Shown here piece after piece: positions 45,309 through 54,416 of a stretch of 64,000 nt of DNA; position 1 is the stretch's first letter; each line of letters starts with the position of its first letter. Below the pieces are notes generated by a model. It worked only from the letters and a program-made list of their open reading frames with translations. It had not been told where the DNA came from and searched no databases. A program made the translations under genes and the position numbers. The stretch is from Halopseudomonas oceani. Lineage in GTDB: Bacteria > Pseudomonadota > Gammaproteobacteria > Pseudomonadales > Pseudomonadaceae. The DNA lies in NCBI RefSeq assembly GCF_002903165.1, contig NZ_PPSK01000008.1, forward strand, positions 97,068 to 161,067, written 5' to 3'.

Positions 45309-46397
45309 ATGCTACAAGCAGTGCCAACAGCTTCAAGAAAGCACCTTGAAAAGGTCATCAAAGGCCTGCGTTCCTGCGTGCCCGCCCAGGAGCTGGATGC
45401 CGCGCTGCTACGCAATCAACTGGACGCTGCCTCGCAGGCCGGCCGGATACCGCTGGCAGCCATCCGTCAGTTGGTAACTGAACTGGCAGAGGAGCAGCAG
45501 GAATCCTGGCTGCTGGTGCGCGCGTTTAGCCATCTGGACTACACCGAAGCATTTCTCGCGACCACCTACCTGGGGAACGCCCGAACCCTGCGCGATGCGA
45601 TCAACCTGAGTAAACGCTACTTTCCTCAGAACAGTGATCTGGCCAGCCTGATTCTTGAGCAAAACGCAGCCCAGGCCAGCATCGTGGTCACCCCAAACCC
45701 TGCTGCCAACGCTACGGAGCAGCAATTGCTGGCTGCGCTTTACGCGGTAATGCGCACCTGCCAGGGGCTTGGCCTGCAACAGGCCAGTGCAGGCATTGCC
45801 GGACTTTCTGCCGATGCACTGGACGCGGGCCGGCGCTGGCTGCGAATACCGGTAGTGGCGCTGCCGGGCACGCGGCGAGTGGAGCTCCGGTTCCCGGCGC
45901 TGGAGCTCGCTCGCGCACTAACTACCAGGAAGCCCAACATCGGCCGCCTGGCGCGCAGGGAGCGCCAGTTGATTCGCAGCAGCGTCCATCATTGCTGGAG
46001 CGAATCCGTGCGGTTACTGCTCGCGGCCCTGTTACCACGCGGCGAGACGCGGCTTTCACGCTGCGCCAGCCTGCTGGCAGTCGCGCCGCGGACCCTGCAG
46101 CGGCGGCTGACCGCCGAACAGCAGCCGTTCAGCGACCTCCTTGCCGACGTACGCCAGCAGCTTTGCCTGGAGTATCTGCGCTCCGATCATGCCGACGACA
46201 CCCTGGCACTGTTATTGGGCTACCGCCAGACCAGCCAGTTCTATCGCCAGTTTCGCTTCTGGTTCGGCTGCTCGCCGAGCCGTCTGCGAGCCCGCCTGAC
46301 CTCAAAAACGACCAAAACAAAAGGACACCCCCATGCGCTGTCACGTCCTGCTTCCCACCCTGCTGCTACCACTGGCCCTAGCCGCCAACGCCGCTGA
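45309..46397 (+). CDS. AraC-family transcriptional regulator
   Basis: 362 residues. The N-terminal ~220 residues have no clear motif. The C-terminal AraC region has helices in TRLSRCASLLAVAPRTLQRRLTAEQQPFSDLLADVRQQLCLEYL and LALLLGYRQTSQFYRQFRFWFGCSPSRLR, the helix-turn-helix pair. The last ~25 residues run into the next gene by 65 bases. The start lacks a clear ribosome site, so a later start is possible. It probably controls the overlapping M20 amidohydrolase gene or its neighbours. Confidence 0.78.
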   Translation: MLQAVPTASRKHLEKVIKGLRSCVPAQELDAALLRNQLDAASQAGRIPLAAIRQLVTELAEEQQESWLLVRAFSHLDYTEAFLATTYLGNARTLRDAINLSKRYFPQNSDLASLILEQNAAQASIVVTPNPAANATEQQLLAALYAVMRTCQGLGLQQASAGIAGLSADALDAGRRWLRIPVVALPGTRRVELRFPALELARALTTRKPNIGRLARRERQLIRSSVHHCWSESVRLLLAALLPRGETRLSRCASLLAVAPRTLQRRLTAEQQPFSDLLADVRQQLCLEYLRSDHADDTLALLLGYRQTSQFYRQFRFWFGCSPSRLRARLTSKTTKTKGHPHALSRPASHPAATTGPSRQRR

Positions 46398-47655
46398 CGA
46401 CTCACTTAATGAACGCCTCGCACGCAGTGCCGAGGCCATCCAGCCAAAGGCGGTCGCCTGGCGTCATGACATCCACCAGCATCCGGAGCTGGGCAACCAG
46501 GAGCAGCGCACTGCTGCGCTGATCGCCGAACATCTGCGTCAGCTGGGCATGGAGGTGCAGACCGGAGTAGGCACCACCGGCGTTGTTGGATTGCTCAAAG
46601 GTGGCAAGCCGGGCCCGGTAGTGGCCCTGCGTGCCGACATGGATGCCTTACCCGTGCTGGAGGCAACCGGGCTACCATTCGCCTCCACTGTACGCCAGCA
46701 GTATCTCGGCGAAGAGCGTCCAGTCATGCACGCCTGTGGTCATGACGCCCACGTCGCTATCCTGATGGCAACCGCCGAGGTACTGGCCGGCGTCAAAGAG
46801 GATCTGCCCGGCAGCGTGAAGTTTATCTTCCAGCCGGCAGAGGAAGGCCCGAGCGACTATGCGTATGACGGCGAACGCCATTTCGGCGCCCGTCAGATGG
46901 TCGAGGCAGGGGTGATGAAAAACCCCGAGGTTGCAGCGGTATTCGGCCTCCATGTGACTGCCTCCATGCCAACCGGCCTGATCGGCTACCGCAGCGGCCC
47001 GGTTATGGCCAGCTCCGGTGATCTGCACATTCGTGTTCATGGCAAGCAGACCCATGGCGCGCAGCCCTGGGATGGCGTTGACCCTATTGTCACCAGTGCG
47101 CAGATCATCAACGGACTGCAGACCGTCGTTAGCCGCCAGACCAACATCATGCCCGCCCCGGCGGTAGTGACCATCGGCACCATCAATGGTGGCACCCGCC
47201 ACAACATCATTCCAGAAGAGGTGGTCATGACCGGCACCGTACGCACCTTCGGTGATGAGGTGCAGCAGCGGGTGAACGAGCGCATTGAACGCACCGCCAA
47301 GGGCATCGCAGAGTCGGCCGGCGCACAGGCCGAGGTCAAGATCATCGACAGCTACCTGACCACCACCAACAACCCTGAACTGACCGAGCGCATGGTGCCG
47401 ACCCTGCGCCGGGCTGCCAATGACCACGTGGTGGTATCGCCCATGGTCACCGGCTCGGAAGACTTCTCGTTCTACGCCAATGAAGCACCCGGTCTATTCG
47501 TTTTCCTCGGCGTCACGCCCATGGCACAGATGGGCAAGGCCGCGCCCAACCATTCACCCGGATTCCTGGTTGACGATGCGGCGCTGGTCACCGGCGTGCG
47601 AGCACTGAGCATGCTGGCAAGCGACTACCTGCTGCAAACCCGGCCTGATCATTGA
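46333..47655 (+). CDS. M20-family amidohydrolase (hippurate hydrolase type)
   Basis: 440 residues from MRCHVLLPTLLLPLALAANAAD, a Sec signal peptide, so periplasmic. M20 metal ligands appear as DIHQHPELG, ALRADMDALPV, HACGHDAHVAILM, PAEEGPSDY, GLHVTASMP and TGSEDFSFY. This subfamily cleaves N-acyl amino acids such as hippurate or indole-acetyl conjugates. Good AAAGGACACC ribosome site. It overlaps the upstream AraC gene by 65 bases. A GC-rich hairpin follows. Confidence 0.93.
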   Translation: MRCHVLLPTLLLPLALAANAADDSLNERLARSAEAIQPKAVAWRHDIHQHPELGNQEQRTAALIAEHLRQLGMEVQTGVGTTGVVGLLKGGKPGPVVALRADMDALPVLEATGLPFASTVRQQYLGEERPVMHACGHDAHVAILMATAEVLAGVKEDLPGSVKFIFQPAEEGPSDYAYDGERHFGARQMVEAGVMKNPEVAAVFGLHVTASMPTGLIGYRSGPVMASSGDLHIRVHGKQTHGAQPWDGVDPIVTSAQIINGLQTVVSRQTNIMPAPAVVTIGTINGGTRHNIIPEEVVMTGTVRTFGDEVQQRVNERIERTAKGIAESAGAQAEVKIIDSYLTTTNNPELTERMVPTLRRAANDHVVVSPMVTGSEDFSFYANEAPGLFVFLGVTPMAQMGKAAPNHSPGFLVDDAALVTGVRALSMLASDYLLQTRPDH

Positions 47656-47664
47656 TCAGCGACA

Positions 47665-47692
47665 GCCCGGCCCCGGCATAACCGGGCCGGGC
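47665..47692. terminator. GC-rich hairpin between M20 gene and deacylase
   Basis: GCCCGGC...CCGG pairs with CCGG...GCCGGGC around a CATAA loop, with one bulged base. It lies between convergent stop codons. Confidence 0.65.
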
Positions 47693-47698
47693 AGCGCA

Positions 47699-49444
47699 TC
47701 AGCCATTGCTGCATTCACCCGCGCGCAGGAATTTGCCATAACCCTGCGTCCTGCCCAGCGCCGCAACCGGCTCTCCCTCTTCCACGGCAACCTTGCCGTT
47801 AATCAATACGGTTCGAACGATGCCGGGATTGCGGTTGACCATACGTTCCATGTTGAAGCCTTCCATCTCTGCCCAACACTGGGCATCCAGCGGCTGATCG
47901 AGCTTTGCCGGATCGATGACAACCACATCGGCACGATCCCCCACCCGCAGCGTTCCGGCGTCAACGCCCAGCCACCGGGCTTGCTCCCCCGTCAAACGGT
48001 GCACCGCACGCTCCATGGTCATGGCCGGCTCGCCTTGGTCAATCGACTCTTTGATCAGCTGCAGAAAGCGCAGCGGCAGGTTGTAGAACGCCATATTGCG
48101 GATGTGCGCACCGGCGTCCGAAAAGGTGATCAGGGTATCGGGATTGCTGACCATGCTGCGCAGTTTGTCGACGCGGTGGTTGCCGATCACGGTAAACCAG
48201 CGCAATTTGCGGCCGTATGCGACCATCAGATCGAGAAACAGGTCGACTACGTGCACGCCCTTTTCGTTCGCGATATCGGCAAAGTCACGGCCCACGTAAC
48301 CTGGCTCCGGGCATTCTAGAATGATGGCGTCGCCAAAATCACGTTGCCAGACCCGGGGCGAGAACTTTTCGGCATAGAATCTGCGAAACTTGCGGCGGTA
48401 AGCCTCATCCTGAAACAGCGCATTCTGCTCGACTTCCGTTTTCAGGTTGCGCGCCATCTCGCCAGCGCCAAACTCCTCAAACACCACATGGTCGATACCA
48501 TCGGCATAGATCGCGAATGGCGTTGGCAACACCTGCCAACGAAAGTCGCCACCCAGCATATTGGTCACTCGGGCGGCCAACTTGGCCATTGGCGCGACGG
48601 TCTTGTTGCCCTTGAGATCAAGCATCGAAATCAGGGTGGTTTTCAGTGGCTTGCGCAACAGCCCCACCGCCTCCCCCAGATACTGGAAAATCTGTAGCGG
48701 ATTGGCCGCGTTCGGCGCCCCCTGGTGCACGCGACCGCGCTGCCGCAGCTGCCGGTTCAGGCGGCGCATCTCACTCCAGCGGGCATAGGTACTTGGCAGG
48801 CTTTTTGACCACTCGCGGTCACCATCAATCTTGTCCCACTTCAGGCACATGCTCGACATCCCGAGGAAGCCTTCATCGAGCGCCTCTTCCAGTAACCCTT
48901 CCATCTGCTGCAGTTCCGCTTCGGTCGGGCGAATGGCGCGGTCAGTCGAGCGATGCAGGCCCATCACCGAAACCCGCAGGTCACTGTGACCAAGGAAGCT
49001 GATGATATTGGGCCCAAGTGGTTGCTGCTCGACAAACCGAACCCATTCGGAGGGGCGGCTCCAGGTCTTGTGCTGCTGCAGAATCGGCAACACCTTCTCG
49101 CGTGGCACCGTTTCAACGCGGGTAAAGATATCGGAAGCATCTTCAGCCTCAGAGCACACCATGCTCAGCGAACAGCTGCCGACCAGTACCGTGGTCACGC
49201 CGTGGCGAACCGACTCAGACAAAGCCGGTGCAATGATCAACTCGGCGTCATAATGAGTGTGCGTATCGACAAAGCCGGGAGTAACCCAGCACGCGCTGGC
49301 ATCGATCACCCGCGCGCCTGACTCAGGCAATGGGCGATCCGATATTTCAGCCACCACGCCGTCGCGAATACCCAGATTGCAAATGCGTGAGGCCGTACCC
49401 GTCCCGTCGAAAAAGCGCCCGTTTTTGATAACCACGTCGAACAT
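47699..49444 (-). CDS. N-acyl-D-amino-acid deacylase-like amidohydrolase
   Basis: 581 residues, D-aminoacylase group of the amidohydrolase superfamily. The metal motif H-x-H is in GFVDTHTHYDAEL near residue 60. A second metal His is in FLGHSDLRV, and other expected positions are in VIGNHRVDKL and FSDAGAHIRNM (Asp and His). No signal peptide. It hydrolyses N-acyl-D-amino acids or related amides. Start ATG at 49444, in a divergent arrangement with an AraC gene that probably regulates it. Confidence 0.9.
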   Translation of the reverse strand: MFDVVIKNGRFFDGTGTASRICNLGIRDGVVAEISDRPLPESGARVIDASACWVTPGFVDTHTHYDAELIIAPALSESVRHGVTTVLVGSCSLSMVCSEAEDASDIFTRVETVPREKVLPILQQHKTWSRPSEWVRFVEQQPLGPNIISFLGHSDLRVSVMGLHRSTDRAIRPTEAELQQMEGLLEEALDEGFLGMSSMCLKWDKIDGDREWSKSLPSTYARWSEMRRLNRQLRQRGRVHQGAPNAANPLQIFQYLGEAVGLLRKPLKTTLISMLDLKGNKTVAPMAKLAARVTNMLGGDFRWQVLPTPFAIYADGIDHVVFEEFGAGEMARNLKTEVEQNALFQDEAYRRKFRRFYAEKFSPRVWQRDFGDAIILECPEPGYVGRDFADIANEKGVHVVDLFLDLMVAYGRKLRWFTVIGNHRVDKLRSMVSNPDTLITFSDAGAHIRNMAFYNLPLRFLQLIKESIDQGEPAMTMERAVHRLTGEQARWLGVDAGTLRVGDRADVVVIDPAKLDQPLDAQCWAEMEGFNMERMVNRNPGIVRTVLINGKVAVEEGEPVAALGRTQGYGKFLRAGECSNG

Positions 49445-49501
49445 GCCTGGAGCCTCTGTTGTTTTTATTGAGGCACCAGACTAAATACCAGCCGAGCTCA
49501 A

Positions 49502-49513
49502 AACTTGACATTT
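49502..49513 (+). promoter_or_regulatory. Element shared with the next AraC gene leader
   Basis: AACTTGACATTT lies 54 bases before the AraC start. A similar AACTTGAGATTC lies at 50661-50672 before the next AraC gene. It includes a consensus-like TTGACA (49505-49510), but no good -10 follows at 17 bases. Confidence 0.35.
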
Positions 49514-49566
49514 TACGACCTGAGATTAGCTTTCCAGTATCCATTCCCCTCGCGCAGGATCTCTCA

Positions 49567-50604
49567 ATGACACTCCGCTATGTCGTGCGCAGCGCAGCCA
49601 TCAGCGGCTTTCGGACAGAGGCAGGCAGTGCCGCAGAAGCACTTTTGCAGGAGACTGGCATTACGCCGCAGCAACTCGATGCCGCCGATCTGCCGGTTGA
49701 CGTGACCCAGCTGCAGCGCCTGCTCGCGCTGGCATCAGTACGTCTGGCCCGTCCCGATCTGGGGATCAGCCTGGCCCGCCATCAGGGGCTCGATATGCTG
49801 GGCCTGCTGGGAAATGTGCTGGCCAGCGCCCGGACGCTGCAGGAGGCGTTTGGTATCGCCCAGCGCTACATGAGCCTGCACAGCAACGCAGAACACTGGC
49901 AGCTGCAAACCCTCGCCGGCCAAGTCCATGTCATTCGCGCAGAACACGGTACGACCAACCCACAGGCTCAGCAGTACCACGAGATGTCTCTCGCGGTGTT
50001 TCACCGGCTCACCCAACTGATAAGCGGTCGCCCGCAGCGTCCGGTGCGGGTAACCTTTGCTCATAGCCAGGTCGGCCCGCTCAGGCAGTACACCAGCCAT
50101 TTCGGCTGCGATGTTTGGTTCGATCAGGAGCATGACAGCCTGGTCTACCCTGAAGCCCTGTTCAGCCAACCGGTGTCACAGCAAGTGACAGACCCGGGAG
50201 GCACTGAACAGGACTACCTGCGCTCCGCCAGCGAACAACTCGAAGACAACCTCGAACTGCAGGTGCGCAACCTGATTACCGAGCTGATCGGGCTCGGAGA
50301 GGTTACGCTCGATCAGGTTGCCGCCCTGCTCGAACTGCACCCGCGCAACCTGCAGCGGCGCCTGAAAGCAGAACAGCTTGAATTTCGTGATCTCGTGCAG
50401 GATGTGCGTATCAGGTTGGCCTGCTGGCACCTGCAAGCGTCGCGCTGCGGCATTACCACGCTCTCTGACATGCTCGGTTACGGTGACCTCTCCTCCTTCA
50501 GTCGCGCATTCAAACGGCGCATGGGGGTGTCTCCGGCCCAGTGGCGGCGGCGCTTCAAGGCGGCCAGAAACAGCAACGGCAAGCCATCGCCAACAAACAA
50601 ATAG
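49567..50604 (+). CDS. AraC-family regulator (arabinose-binding-domain type), paralogue 1
   Basis: 345 residues from MTLRYVVRSAAISGF; an open extension of 36 codons lies upstream, but the AGGATCTC site and alignment with the next gene support this ATG. The N-terminal ligand domain contains LAQRYMSLHSNAEHWQLQ-like segments. The C-terminal helix-turn-helix is in LDQVAALLELHPRNLQRRLKAEQLEFRDLVQDVR and ITTLSDMLGYGDLSSFSRAFKRRMGVSPAQWRRR. It resembles the gene at 50727 throughout. Divergent from the deacylase gene, so its regulator role there is inferred. Confidence 0.92.
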   Translation: MTLRYVVRSAAISGFRTEAGSAAEALLQETGITPQQLDAADLPVDVTQLQRLLALASVRLARPDLGISLARHQGLDMLGLLGNVLASARTLQEAFGIAQRYMSLHSNAEHWQLQTLAGQVHVIRAEHGTTNPQAQQYHEMSLAVFHRLTQLISGRPQRPVRVTFAHSQVGPLRQYTSHFGCDVWFDQEHDSLVYPEALFSQPVSQQVTDPGGTEQDYLRSASEQLEDNLELQVRNLITELIGLGEVTLDQVAALLELHPRNLQRRLKAEQLEFRDLVQDVRIRLACWHLQASRCGITTLSDMLGYGDLSSFSRAFKRRMGVSPAQWRRRFKAARNSNGKPSPTNK

Positions 50605-50627
50605 CCACGCAGGGATTACCCGCAAAA

Positions 50628-50661
50628 TTGGCCACTTTGATCATATTATTGGCCGATTCGA
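50628..50661. promoter_or_regulatory. Direct repeat upstream of AraC paralogue 2
   Basis: TTGGCCACTTTGA (50628-50640) and TTGGCCGATTCGA (50649-50661) are direct repeats with a 21-bp period, two helical turns, the usual layout of AraC-family operators. Located 65-100 bases before the start at 50727. Confidence 0.5.
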
Positions 50662-50726
50662 ACTTGAGATTCTGCTGCCAGTCGATAGCCTGAACAGACT
50701 ACCAGTGCCTGTTCAAAGGAAGACGG

Positions 50727-51743
50727 ATGGCGGCTCGATACGTGGTACGCAGCGCGAGTATCAACGGCTTCTTCGCCGAGGTCGGTGAGCATGCCGAGCC
50801 CATTCTGCGTGAGGTTGGCGTCGACCCCGACCAGCTCAGCGTTGCCGATAACCCGATTGAAATCGGCCAGTTGCACCAGATGCTGGCGTTGGCAGCCAGT
50901 CGACTCAATCGGCCGGATCTGGGCATGCGCCTGGCCCAACATCAAAGCGTTGGAGACCTTGGCTTGCTCGGCAAAGTACTGAGCTGCGCCGCAACCTTGC
51001 GTGAAGCCTTTGCCATTGCCCAGCGCTACATGAGTCTGCACAGCTCCGCCGAGCATTGGCAGTTGCATCAATTCGCCGGACGGGTTCAGGTGGCGCGTGT
51101 TGAGCTGGGTCAGTCTGATCATCAGGCCCAGCAGTACCACGAGATGGCCCTCGCCGTGTTCCACCGCATGTCCTGCCTCTTGAGTGGCGAACAACTGCGA
51201 CCACTGCGCGTGACCTTTGCACACAGTCAGGTCGGGCCGATGAAGCTGTATCAGCAGCACTTTGGTTGCGAGGTACTGTTCGATCAGGAGCACGACAGCC
51301 TGAACTACCCGGCTGCAGTATTTCGGCGCCCACTGCCCGTGCTGGCACACGGGCACAAAGTTGAGCGCGCAGGCTACATTCAGGCTGCTCGCGACCAGCT
51401 GGAAGAAAATCTGGAGCTGAATATTCGCAACCTGATCACGGAACTGCTCGGTCTGAAAGAGATCAGCGTCAACAGCATTGCCGCCCTCCTCAACCTGCAT
51501 CCGCGCAGCTTGCAGCGGCGTCTAAAGCAGGAGCACCTGGTGTTTCGAGACCTGCTGCAGGACGTCAGGGTCAATCTGGCCTGCTGGCATCTGCAGGCCT
51601 CGCGCTGTGACATCACCAGTCTCTCGGACATGCTTGGCTATAGCGACCTGTCGTCATTCAGTCGCGCCTTTCGCCGGCGTATGGGTGTGTCGCCGGCGCA
51701 GTGGAGACAACGCGTCAAGGTCGACGCGGTTGCCCCCTGCTGA
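50727..51743 (+). CDS. AraC-family regulator, paralogue 2
   Basis: 338 residues, clearly a tandem paralogue of 49567-50604: MAARYVVRSASINGFFAEVGEHAEP versus MTLRYVVRSAAISGF, and the shared AQRYMSLHS, VTFAHSQVGP and MLGYSDLSSFSRAFRRRMGVSPAQW segments. The helix-turn-helix begins near residue 245. Good AAGGAAGACGG site. Differences in the first half of the ligand domain may give a different inducer. It converges on the PNPOx gene. Confidence 0.92.
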   Translation: MAARYVVRSASINGFFAEVGEHAEPILREVGVDPDQLSVADNPIEIGQLHQMLALAASRLNRPDLGMRLAQHQSVGDLGLLGKVLSCAATLREAFAIAQRYMSLHSSAEHWQLHQFAGRVQVARVELGQSDHQAQQYHEMALAVFHRMSCLLSGEQLRPLRVTFAHSQVGPMKLYQQHFGCEVLFDQEHDSLNYPAAVFRRPLPVLAHGHKVERAGYIQAARDQLEENLELNIRNLITELLGLKEISVNSIAALLNLHPRSLQRRLKQEHLVFRDLLQDVRVNLACWHLQASRCDITSLSDMLGYSDLSSFSRAFRRRMGVSPAQWRQRVKVDAVAPC

Positions 51744-51767
51744 CCACCTCAGCCAGGCCCCCGCCGC

Positions 51768-52712
51768 TCACACCGTTGGCCAGACGCCGGTACGCCGCAG
51801 TGCGGGGGAGAAGCTTTCGAACTGCCAGCGCAACCGCGAACCACCCGGACGCCACACAACCTGCTCGACCTCCAGATGCCACAGATGCTCAACCCCCTCA
51901 AACCGACTGGCATCAGGTGCTTCCCACTCCAGCTCGACGCGACCGGTCAACTGAAGCAGATCACCACTGGCAAAATCGACAAACAGCAGTCCCGCGCGCG
52001 GGTTCATCAATAGATTACCAAGGGTGTTGAAGAAGCGGTTGCCAGCAAATTCGGGCAGGGTCAAACGGTTTTCAGAGACCTTCACAAAACCGGGCCAGCC
52101 GCCTCGATGGGAGACATCCACCGCCGGGCTGCCCCCCTCTCGCGGCAGACAACTGGCGACGAAGCAGGTATCAGCAGCGGCAATCAGCTCCCGCATACGA
52201 GGGGTCAGCAGATTCGAGCTAACCACGCTGGAATCGGCCGCCGGCGCCTCGGCACCGGCCACCAGCTGCCTTTGCTGAATGAACTGTGGGCAATTGCCAA
52301 ACGCTTGCTCAACCCGAACGCTGATTCCCTTCGAGTCGACTTCGCTGATCTGGCCGGACAACCTGTTGCGCCGTCGTGTCTGCAAATCAATTCCGAGCAG
52401 ACCAATAGCGCCAGTCGCCAGCAAGGCATCCGCGCAGGGATCCACACGACTGACTACCGTATTCAGCCGGAGCAACGTGGGGTCGGGAGACCAGGCAAAG
52501 CCTGGTTCTCCCTCCAGCAGGCCAGCCCAAAGGTTGCCATCCGGTGAAACCGCACCCGCCACAACAAAGCGCAGCAGTGGATAGAACCCGCGATGTTGTT
52601 CCGGCAGTACCGGATTAAGCAGGCGCGGTCCGATCTCGGCCATGCGCTCGGCAACACCCAGGCGACGCTGCAATTCGCGCTCTCCCGAATGCCAGACTTG
52701 TGCCTTACTCAT
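51768..52712 (-). CDS. Pyridoxamine 5'-phosphate oxidase-fold protein
   Basis: 314 residues from MSKAQVWHSGERELQ, preceded by an AGGAGGTTGTC ribosome site. Two flavin-binding-like halves are visible; the second contains PRMRELIAAADTCFVASCLPREGGSPAVDVSHRGGWPGFV and GNRFFNTLGNLLMNPRAGLLFVDF, typical of the PNPOx fold family. The first half (LLRFVVAGAVSPDGNLWAGLLEGEPGF) matches the same fold, suggesting a duplicated arrangement. No signal peptide. The substrate is unknown; a flavin-dependent oxidoreductase is inferred. It lies 32 bases downstream of the GST gene on the same strand. Confidence 0.85.
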   Translation of the reverse strand: MSKAQVWHSGERELQRRLGVAERMAEIGPRLLNPVLPEQHRGFYPLLRFVVAGAVSPDGNLWAGLLEGEPGFAWSPDPTLLRLNTVVSRVDPCADALLATGAIGLLGIDLQTRRRNRLSGQISEVDSKGISVRVEQAFGNCPQFIQQRQLVAGAEAPAADSSVVSSNLLTPRMRELIAAADTCFVASCLPREGGSPAVDVSHRGGWPGFVKVSENRLTLPEFAGNRFFNTLGNLLMNPRAGLLFVDFASGDLLQLTGRVELEWEAPDASRFEGVEHLWHLEVEQVVWRPGGSRLRWQFESFSPALRRTGVWPTV

Positions 52713-52744
52713 GACAACCTCCTCTGTAACCTGCGTTGACCACC

Positions 52745-53374
52745 TCACGCACTCTGCAGGCCTACTGCCGAGCGGGCCATCGGGACAAATCCGGGCAAGC
52801 CTTCAATCTGCGCCAACCAGGCTTGTACCCGCGGGTAGTTGGCCAGCGACACGTTACCTTCGGGTGCGTGCGCCACGTAGCTGTAGAGCGCGATATCCGC
52901 GATGGTCACCTGTTCGCCTGCGAGGTAACTGCTGGCGGTCAGAGTGCGCTCAAGCAGACGGAACAGGTCGTGCGCAGCTGCGATCGTCGATTCGGCGTCA
53001 TAAGGTGCACCAAACAGCGTGATCAGCCGCGCCCGCGCCGGTCCTGCAGCCAACTCACCAGCAGCAACCGACAACCAGCGCTGCACCCGGGCGGCACCTG
53101 CCGGGTCGCGGGGTAGCCAACGAGCAGCCTCGTCGTACTGACTGGCGAGGTAGACCAGAATGGCGTTCGAGTCGCTGAACACCATGCCGCGATCTTCGAT
53201 GACCGGCACCTGGCCGAACGCATTCAATGACAGGAACGCCGGCTGTTTGTGCGCGCCGGTGGCCAGGTCGACAAACACCGTTTCGTGGGGGACGTTCAGC
53301 AGCGACAGCATCAATTCGACGCGGTGCGCGTGGCCAGACAGCGGATAACGGTAGAACTTGATAGGGTGTGACAT
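52745..53374 (-). CDS. Glutathione S-transferase family protein
   Basis: 209 residues from MSHPIKFYRYPLSGHAHRVEL; a GGAGTCTCCG site precedes this ATG. The N-terminal thioredoxin-like domain has GQVPVIEDRGMVFSDSNAILVYLA, the glutathione-binding S-D-S-N. The C-terminal all-helical domain has the conserved LAGEQVTIADIALYSYVAHAPEG. Cytoplasmic; conjugation or peroxidase activity cannot be told. It sits upstream of the PNPOx gene and downstream of the LysR pair; its role with them is uncertain. Confidence 0.92.
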   Translation of the reverse strand: MSHPIKFYRYPLSGHAHRVELMLSLLNVPHETVFVDLATGAHKQPAFLSLNAFGQVPVIEDRGMVFSDSNAILVYLASQYDEAARWLPRDPAGAARVQRWLSVAAGELAAGPARARLITLFGAPYDAESTIAAAHDLFRLLERTLTASSYLAGEQVTIADIALYSYVAHAPEGNVSLANYPRVQAWLAQIEGLPGFVPMARSAVGLQSA

Positions 53375-53510
53375 CGGAGACTCCATTGCTTGCGATTGGC
53401 AAAACGGGCATGTACGACAGTGCACACGCCCTCGGGAGTCTTATCTTGCTTTGCTTACACAGAAGTGCGGAATAACCTAAGTTCACAATCCTTTATTGCG
53501 AAAAATGAAA

Positions 53511-54416
53511 TTAATCGCTATTCAACGCTGGATGAACCCGCAAACGCGCTACCGCCAAATCGACGAAACTGCGCACCCGAGCAGCCGCTCTCCGTCCCTC
53601 GCGGTACACCACATGAACAGGCAAAACCGGTAGCTCAAAACGCTGCAATACCGGTTGCAGGCTACCCGCCATCAGCGACTCATGCACCTGATAACTCATA
53701 CAGCGCACCAGCCCGGCACCACGTTCGGCGGCAGCGATGGCTGCGTGATTAGTGGCGCAGCTCAAGCGCGGTAGCAAGGGGTAGCGCTTGACACCACCCT
53801 GCTGCACAAACTGCCACTCAGGCGTGCGGGCATCGGCAGATGAGTGCACGATCTGATGGTCGACCAACTGTTCGGGGTGGCTCGGTGTACCATGCTGATT
53901 CAGATAGTCCGGGCTGGCGCAGATAATACGTCGCACGTCACCCACCTTGGCGGCGAACAGCGAAGAGTCCGGCAGCGCCCCCACCTGCACCGCGACCTCT
54001 ATCCCCTCCTCATGCAGATTGGGTACCCGGTCCTGATAGACACCAAACACTTCGACCCGAGGGTGGGCCTGCAGGTATTCGAGCAGAATAGGCGTCATCA
54101 GTGATTGCCCAAACAACAGCGGCATGGATACCTGTAACCGCCCACGAGGAGAGGTATGCAGACCGCTGGCGGACCGATCAGCATCGGCAACCTCCGCAAG
54201 GATGCGGCGGCAATCGGCCAGAAAGCGCTCACCAGCCGGCGTCACTTCGACGCCGCGGGTACTGCGCCGCAGCAACGCGACGCCGAGCCGTTTCTCCAGT
54301 GCATCGATGGCGCGCGTGATTGTTGGCGCCGACAGCTGCAGCCGGCGTCCAGCAGCCGACATGCTGAGTTCATCCGCGACCGCCTCGAATACACTCATTT
54401 CCTGAAAGCGATCCAT
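53511..54416 (-). CDS. LysR-family transcriptional regulator 1
   Basis: 301 residues from MDRFQEMSVFEAVADELSMS. The frame continues upstream, but this ATG overlaps the stop of the other LysR gene (TGATG) and gives the family start. The helix-turn-helix is in AGRRLQLSAPTITRAIDALEKRLGVALLRR, followed by a periplasmic-binding-like effector domain (QVSMPLLFGQSLMTPIL onward). It resembles the adjacent LysR over its length. It is 136 bases downstream-facing from the GST gene start and may control it. Confidence 0.93.
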   Translation of the reverse strand: MDRFQEMSVFEAVADELSMSAAGRRLQLSAPTITRAIDALEKRLGVALLRRSTRGVEVTPAGERFLADCRRILAEVADADRSASGLHTSPRGRLQVSMPLLFGQSLMTPILLEYLQAHPRVEVFGVYQDRVPNLHEEGIEVAVQVGALPDSSLFAAKVGDVRRIICASPDYLNQHGTPSHPEQLVDHQIVHSSADARTPEWQFVQQGGVKRYPLLPRLSCATNHAAIAAAERGAGLVRCMSYQVHESLMAGSLQPVLQRFELPVLPVHVVYREGRRAAARVRSFVDLAVARLRVHPALNSD

